Below, piece by piece: positions 61,397 to 64,000 of a stretch of 64,000 nt of DNA. The position numbers and the translations under genes were made by a program. Source of the stretch: Lithodes maja (taxonomy: Eukaryota > Arthropoda > Malacostraca > Decapoda > Lithodidae). The notes beneath the pieces were generated by a model. That model was not told the origin of the DNA and did not search any database. It worked only from the letters and a program-made list of their open reading frames with translations. Location of the stretch: contig JBAKBP010013194.1 of assembly GCA_037953745.1 (NCBI GenBank), forward strand, positions 1-64,000. The letters run 5' to 3'. Positions within the stretch are counted from its first letter, which is position 1. Every line of letters starts with the position of its first letter.

Positions 61397-64000
61397 CTAT
61401 CCTGGATCATCAACCCTTGATAGACAATCTGCTATCACGTTCTCACTCCCGGCAATATGCTGAATGTTGAGATTATACTCTTGGAGCATTAGGGACCACC
61501 TGGTCAACCGCATATTCCGATTGTGAAACTGATTTAGGAATTTCAAGGGATGATGGTCCGTATAAATCGTCACTACCGGGCCGTAGGCTGGAACATAAAC
61601 TTCGAAATGTTTGAGCGACAAAACGATAGCAAGAAGCTCCTTCTCTATAGTCGAGTAATTCCTTTGTGCCGAATTAAACTTGCGAGAAAAGAAGCTCACT
61701 GGGTGTTCCAAGCCCTCGGAATCAGTCTGCAGTAACACTGCCCCGGCACCCACACCGCTGGCATCAGTCGCCAGCTGAAAACTCCTGGAGAAGTCTGGGG
61801 CTCTCAAAATCGGATGTGTACACAGCAGGTGCTTGACTAGGTCGAAAGCCCTCTGACACTCCGCAGCCCAACAGAACTTCACTGACTTCGACAGTAGATC
61901 AGTTAACGGTGCTAAGACAGTAGAGTATCCCCGGATGAAGCGCCTATAATAGCCTATCATACCTAGGAACCGCATGACCTGGCGCTTAGTGGTGGGCCTG
62001 GGAAACATATTGATAGCCTGTATCTTGCTCAGGGGGGGGCACACCCGGCCTAACCCGACCACGAAGCCAAGATACTGCACAGTAGCCTTTACAAACTCAC
62101 ACTTCCTCAGGTTCACCACCAGCCCAGCATCGTGCAACTTCCCAAACAGGGTCTCTAAGTGCCTTAGGTGATTTTCAAAATCGTCATCATACACTATCAC
62201 GTCATCAAGGTAGACCGTGCAGTTAGGGATTTCGTCACAAATATCGTTCATCAGGTTCTGAAACGTGGCAGGTGCGTTCTTAAGCCCATAAGGCATTACG
62301 TTACATTGGTAGGTCTTGCCATCTACCACAAAACCACAAACTTGCTTAGCTCGGTCCGACAGGGGTACTTGCCAGTAGCCTTTTACAAGATCAATTTTAG
62401 TAAGGTACTTTGCATTCCCTATCTTGTCCACGCTGTCGTCAACTCGAGGCAAAGGGTAAGGGTTGGTAGTGGTCAAGCCATTTAGCCTACGAAAATCTAT
62501 GCAGAACCGCACCTTGCCGTCAGGTTTTGGCTGCAACGTGACGGGTGATGTCCACTTCACATAACCTTCAGTGATCATCCCTCTCTCAACCATGTACTTT
62601 AACTCCTCCCGTAAAGCTGGCAACTTTACCGGGGGCACACGGTAGGGCACTGACTTGAAGGGCACATTATCACCGACGTCCACGTCGTGCGTTACCTGAG
62701 TAGTGAGACCTGGGTGTTCGGCGAAAACAGAGGGGTATGACCTGAACAGGCCTAGGACAGCAGCACCCTGGTGCTCAGGCAGGTGACTTACAGCTTGCCT
62801 AGCCTCTTGTTCAGTATTCCCCGCCCACTGTTCCGCGGAAATGACACAGTCCCAGCTATCCTCCTCAGCAGCATGACTGTCCCCACCTCCTTCTCCACCC
62901 TGGCCGCTGCAGGCCAGCACAGGGACAGTGAGAGGCTCTGAGGGGCGTCTCACATACTCTTTCATGAGGTTAACATGACATAACTGATGTTTTTTTCTAC
63001 GGTCAGGTGTTGCAACGAGATAATCAAGGTCGGACAGTTTCTTAGCCACCACATACGGCCCAATAAACTTGGCAGAAAGGGGGTGTCCAGGCAAAGGTAA
63101 AAGCAACATTACCTCCTGACCCACCGAAAACTCCCGAAGCTTCACCTTGGCGTCATACTGGTGCTTCATGACCGCCTGTGCATTAACCAAGTTATTACCT
63201 GCCGCTGCCATGCAACCTATAAGTCTCTCCCGGCTCTCAAGGATATATTTAAGTACAGACCCCGGCTTCTCTTCGCCCTCCCAGATCTCTTTCACCATAC
63301 TTAAAGGTCCTCTCACATTATGGCCAAAGACTAGTTGATTTGGACTGAACCCCAGGCTCTCTCCTGGGACTTCACGTGCAGCGAACAGAACATACGGCAG
63401 ACCCAAATCCCAATCAGTGTCATGTTCTGCACAGTAACAGCGTAGCATACTCTTCAGGGTCGAGTGCCACCGCTCCAAGACTCCCTGACTCTCGGGATGG
63501 TAGGCTGACGACACTACAGAACATATACCGTGCAACTGAAGGGTTTGCTTGAACAATTTGGATGTAAAATTGCTCCCCTGGTCTGACTGCACCTCACGTG
63601 GAAATCCATAACGGGAACAGAACAATAATAAGTTTTTAACAACTGCCTTTGCCGAGCCGTTTCTCATGGGGTATGCGTCCGGGTATCTCGTAGCCACATC
63701 CATGATTGTCAACAGGAATTTATTGCCACTACTAGTAGGCGGGAAAGGGCCAACCAAATCTACTACAACTTTGCTGAACGGAGGCCCGGTGACAGGTATG
63801 GGAAACAAAGGTGCCTTCGGGATTGTCTGGTTAGGCTTCCCCGTTGTCTGGCAGGTCGCACACCCAGCCACCCATGCACAGACATCAGCCTTGACCCCAG
63901 GCCACCAGAAAAACCTGCCCAATGCCGCCAATGTTTTTGTTACCCCCAAATGACCCGCCACCGGCACATCATGCGCCAGACACAATAAGGACTCTCTATA
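61397..64000 (-). CDS. Ty3/Gypsy pol with integrase upstream of RT-RNase H (partial)
   Basis: Open from the window edge to the stop at 61397, about 867 codons. Counting from the Leu codon at 63985, the integrase comes first: H5/H12...C42/C45 zinc binding, then D76 (VVVDLVGP), D135 (VQSDQGSNF) and E171 (GVLERWH), an exact DD35E. A C-terminal section follows (AKFIGPYVVAKKL, HQLCHVNLMKEYV), then the RT: FKSVPYRVPPVKLPALREEL, VRFCIDFRRLNGLT, MPYGLKNAPATFQNLM and YLDDVIVYDDDF. RNase H is last (LATDASGVGAGAVLL, STIEKELLAIV, IYTDHHPLKFL) and ends IADCLSRVDDPG. Ordinary Gypsy elements have integrase last; this order is that of the Gmr1-like group. Gag and protease would lie to the right. Confidence 0.93.
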   Translation of the reverse strand, partial: YRESLLCLAHDVPVAGHLGVTKTLAALGRFFWWPGVKADVCAWVAGCATCQTTGKPNQTIPKAPLFPIPVTGPPFSKVVVDLVGPFPPTSSGNKFLLTIMDVATRYPDAYPMRNGSAKAVVKNLLLFCSRYGFPREVQSDQGSNFTSKLFKQTLQLHGICSVVSSAYHPESQGVLERWHSTLKSMLRCYCAEHDTDWDLGLPYVLFAAREVPGESLGFSPNQLVFGHNVRGPLSMVKEIWEGEEKPGSVLKYILESRERLIGCMAAAGNNLVNAQAVMKHQYDAKVKLREFSVGQEVMLLLPLPGHPLSAKFIGPYVVAKKLSDLDYLVATPDRRKKHQLCHVNLMKEYVRRPSEPLTVPVLACSGQGGEGGGDSHAAEEDSWDCVISAEQWAGNTEQEARQAVSHLPEHQGAAVLGLFRSYPSVFAEHPGLTTQVTHDVDVGDNVPFKSVPYRVPPVKLPALREELKYMVERGMITEGYVKWTSPVTLQPKPDGKVRFCIDFRRLNGLTTTNPYPLPRVDDSVDKIGNAKYLTKIDLVKGYWQVPLSDRAKQVCGFVVDGKTYQCNVMPYGLKNAPATFQNLMNDICDEIPNCTVYLDDVIVYDDDFENHLRHLETLFGKLHDAGLVVNLRKCEFVKATVQYLGFVVGLGRVCPPLSKIQAINMFPRPTTKRQVMRFLGMIGYYRRFIRGYSTVLAPLTDLLSKSVKFCWAAECQRAFDLVKHLLCTHPILRAPDFSRSFQLATDASGVGAGAVLLQTDSEGLEHPVSFFSRKFNSAQRNYSTIEKELLAIVLSLKHFEVYVPAYGPVVTIYTDHHPLKFLNQFHNRNMRLTRWSLMLQEYNLNIQHIAGSENVIADCLSRVDDPG

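Overview
The window is animal nuclear DNA made almost entirely of transposable elements. I find no convincing host gene. The arthropod telomere-type motif TTAGG/CCTAA occurs in many short interstitial runs. The mix of LINEs (L2-like and CR1-like), Penelope, Ty3/Gypsy, piggyBac, Merlin and Tigger/pogo families, with LINE fragments ending in short 3' repeats, suggests a repeat-rich arthropod, most likely a decapod crustacean. That placement is inference (about 0.6). No prokaryotic gene organisation is present.

Layout. 1-4279: an antisense L2-like LINE (ORF1 plus the start of ORF2, running off the left edge) beside the right end of a piggyBac relic. 4557-14152: one decayed Merlin (ISXO2-like) transposase gene split in three by a TTAA-flanked element (4926-8375, itself carrying an L2 copy) and a TA-flanked inverted-repeat element (8691-13897, carrying an apparently intact CR1-like LINE). 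14200-16700: an older repeat with a G-rich/TTAGG array, broken by a piggyBac MITE and a deleted piggyBac. 16893-18919: a Tigger-like element with a MITE near its left end. 19000-20830: satellite DNA with several MITEs, one inserted in another. 20869-27059: a 6.2 kb piggyBac relic split by two LINEs. 27190-29575: an L2 copy whose RT active site is mutated. 29576-33989: a nearly complete piggyBac that shares its ends with the MITEs. 34000-40600: foldback elements, a CR1-like LINE and a Merlin relic inside its RT gene. 40898-45735: an L2 copy split by a pogo-like element and a MITE. 46200-56000: LINE and SINE fragments, a foldback element with GGCCGAGCTGTC repeats, and several kilobases without recognisable features. 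56239-58790: a head-to-head inverted pair of Penelope-like 3' ends with GIY-YIG endonuclease and hammerhead-like motifs. 58798-64000: the 3' part of a Ty3/Gypsy element whose pol order is integrase-RT-RNase H.

Much of the nesting can be undone exactly. At several sites, removing the insert and one copy of the target duplication (TTAA, TA or 8 bp) restores the interrupted reading frame. This dates the insertions relative to one another and confirms the element classes. The autonomous piggyBac and the MITEs share termini, so the MITEs are probably mobilised by its transposase. The points most worth following up are the integrase-first Gypsy element, an A AAA AAC slippery site at the L2 ORF1/ORF2 junction, the modular ORF1 shared between the L2-like and CR1-like LINEs, and the Penelope palindrome.
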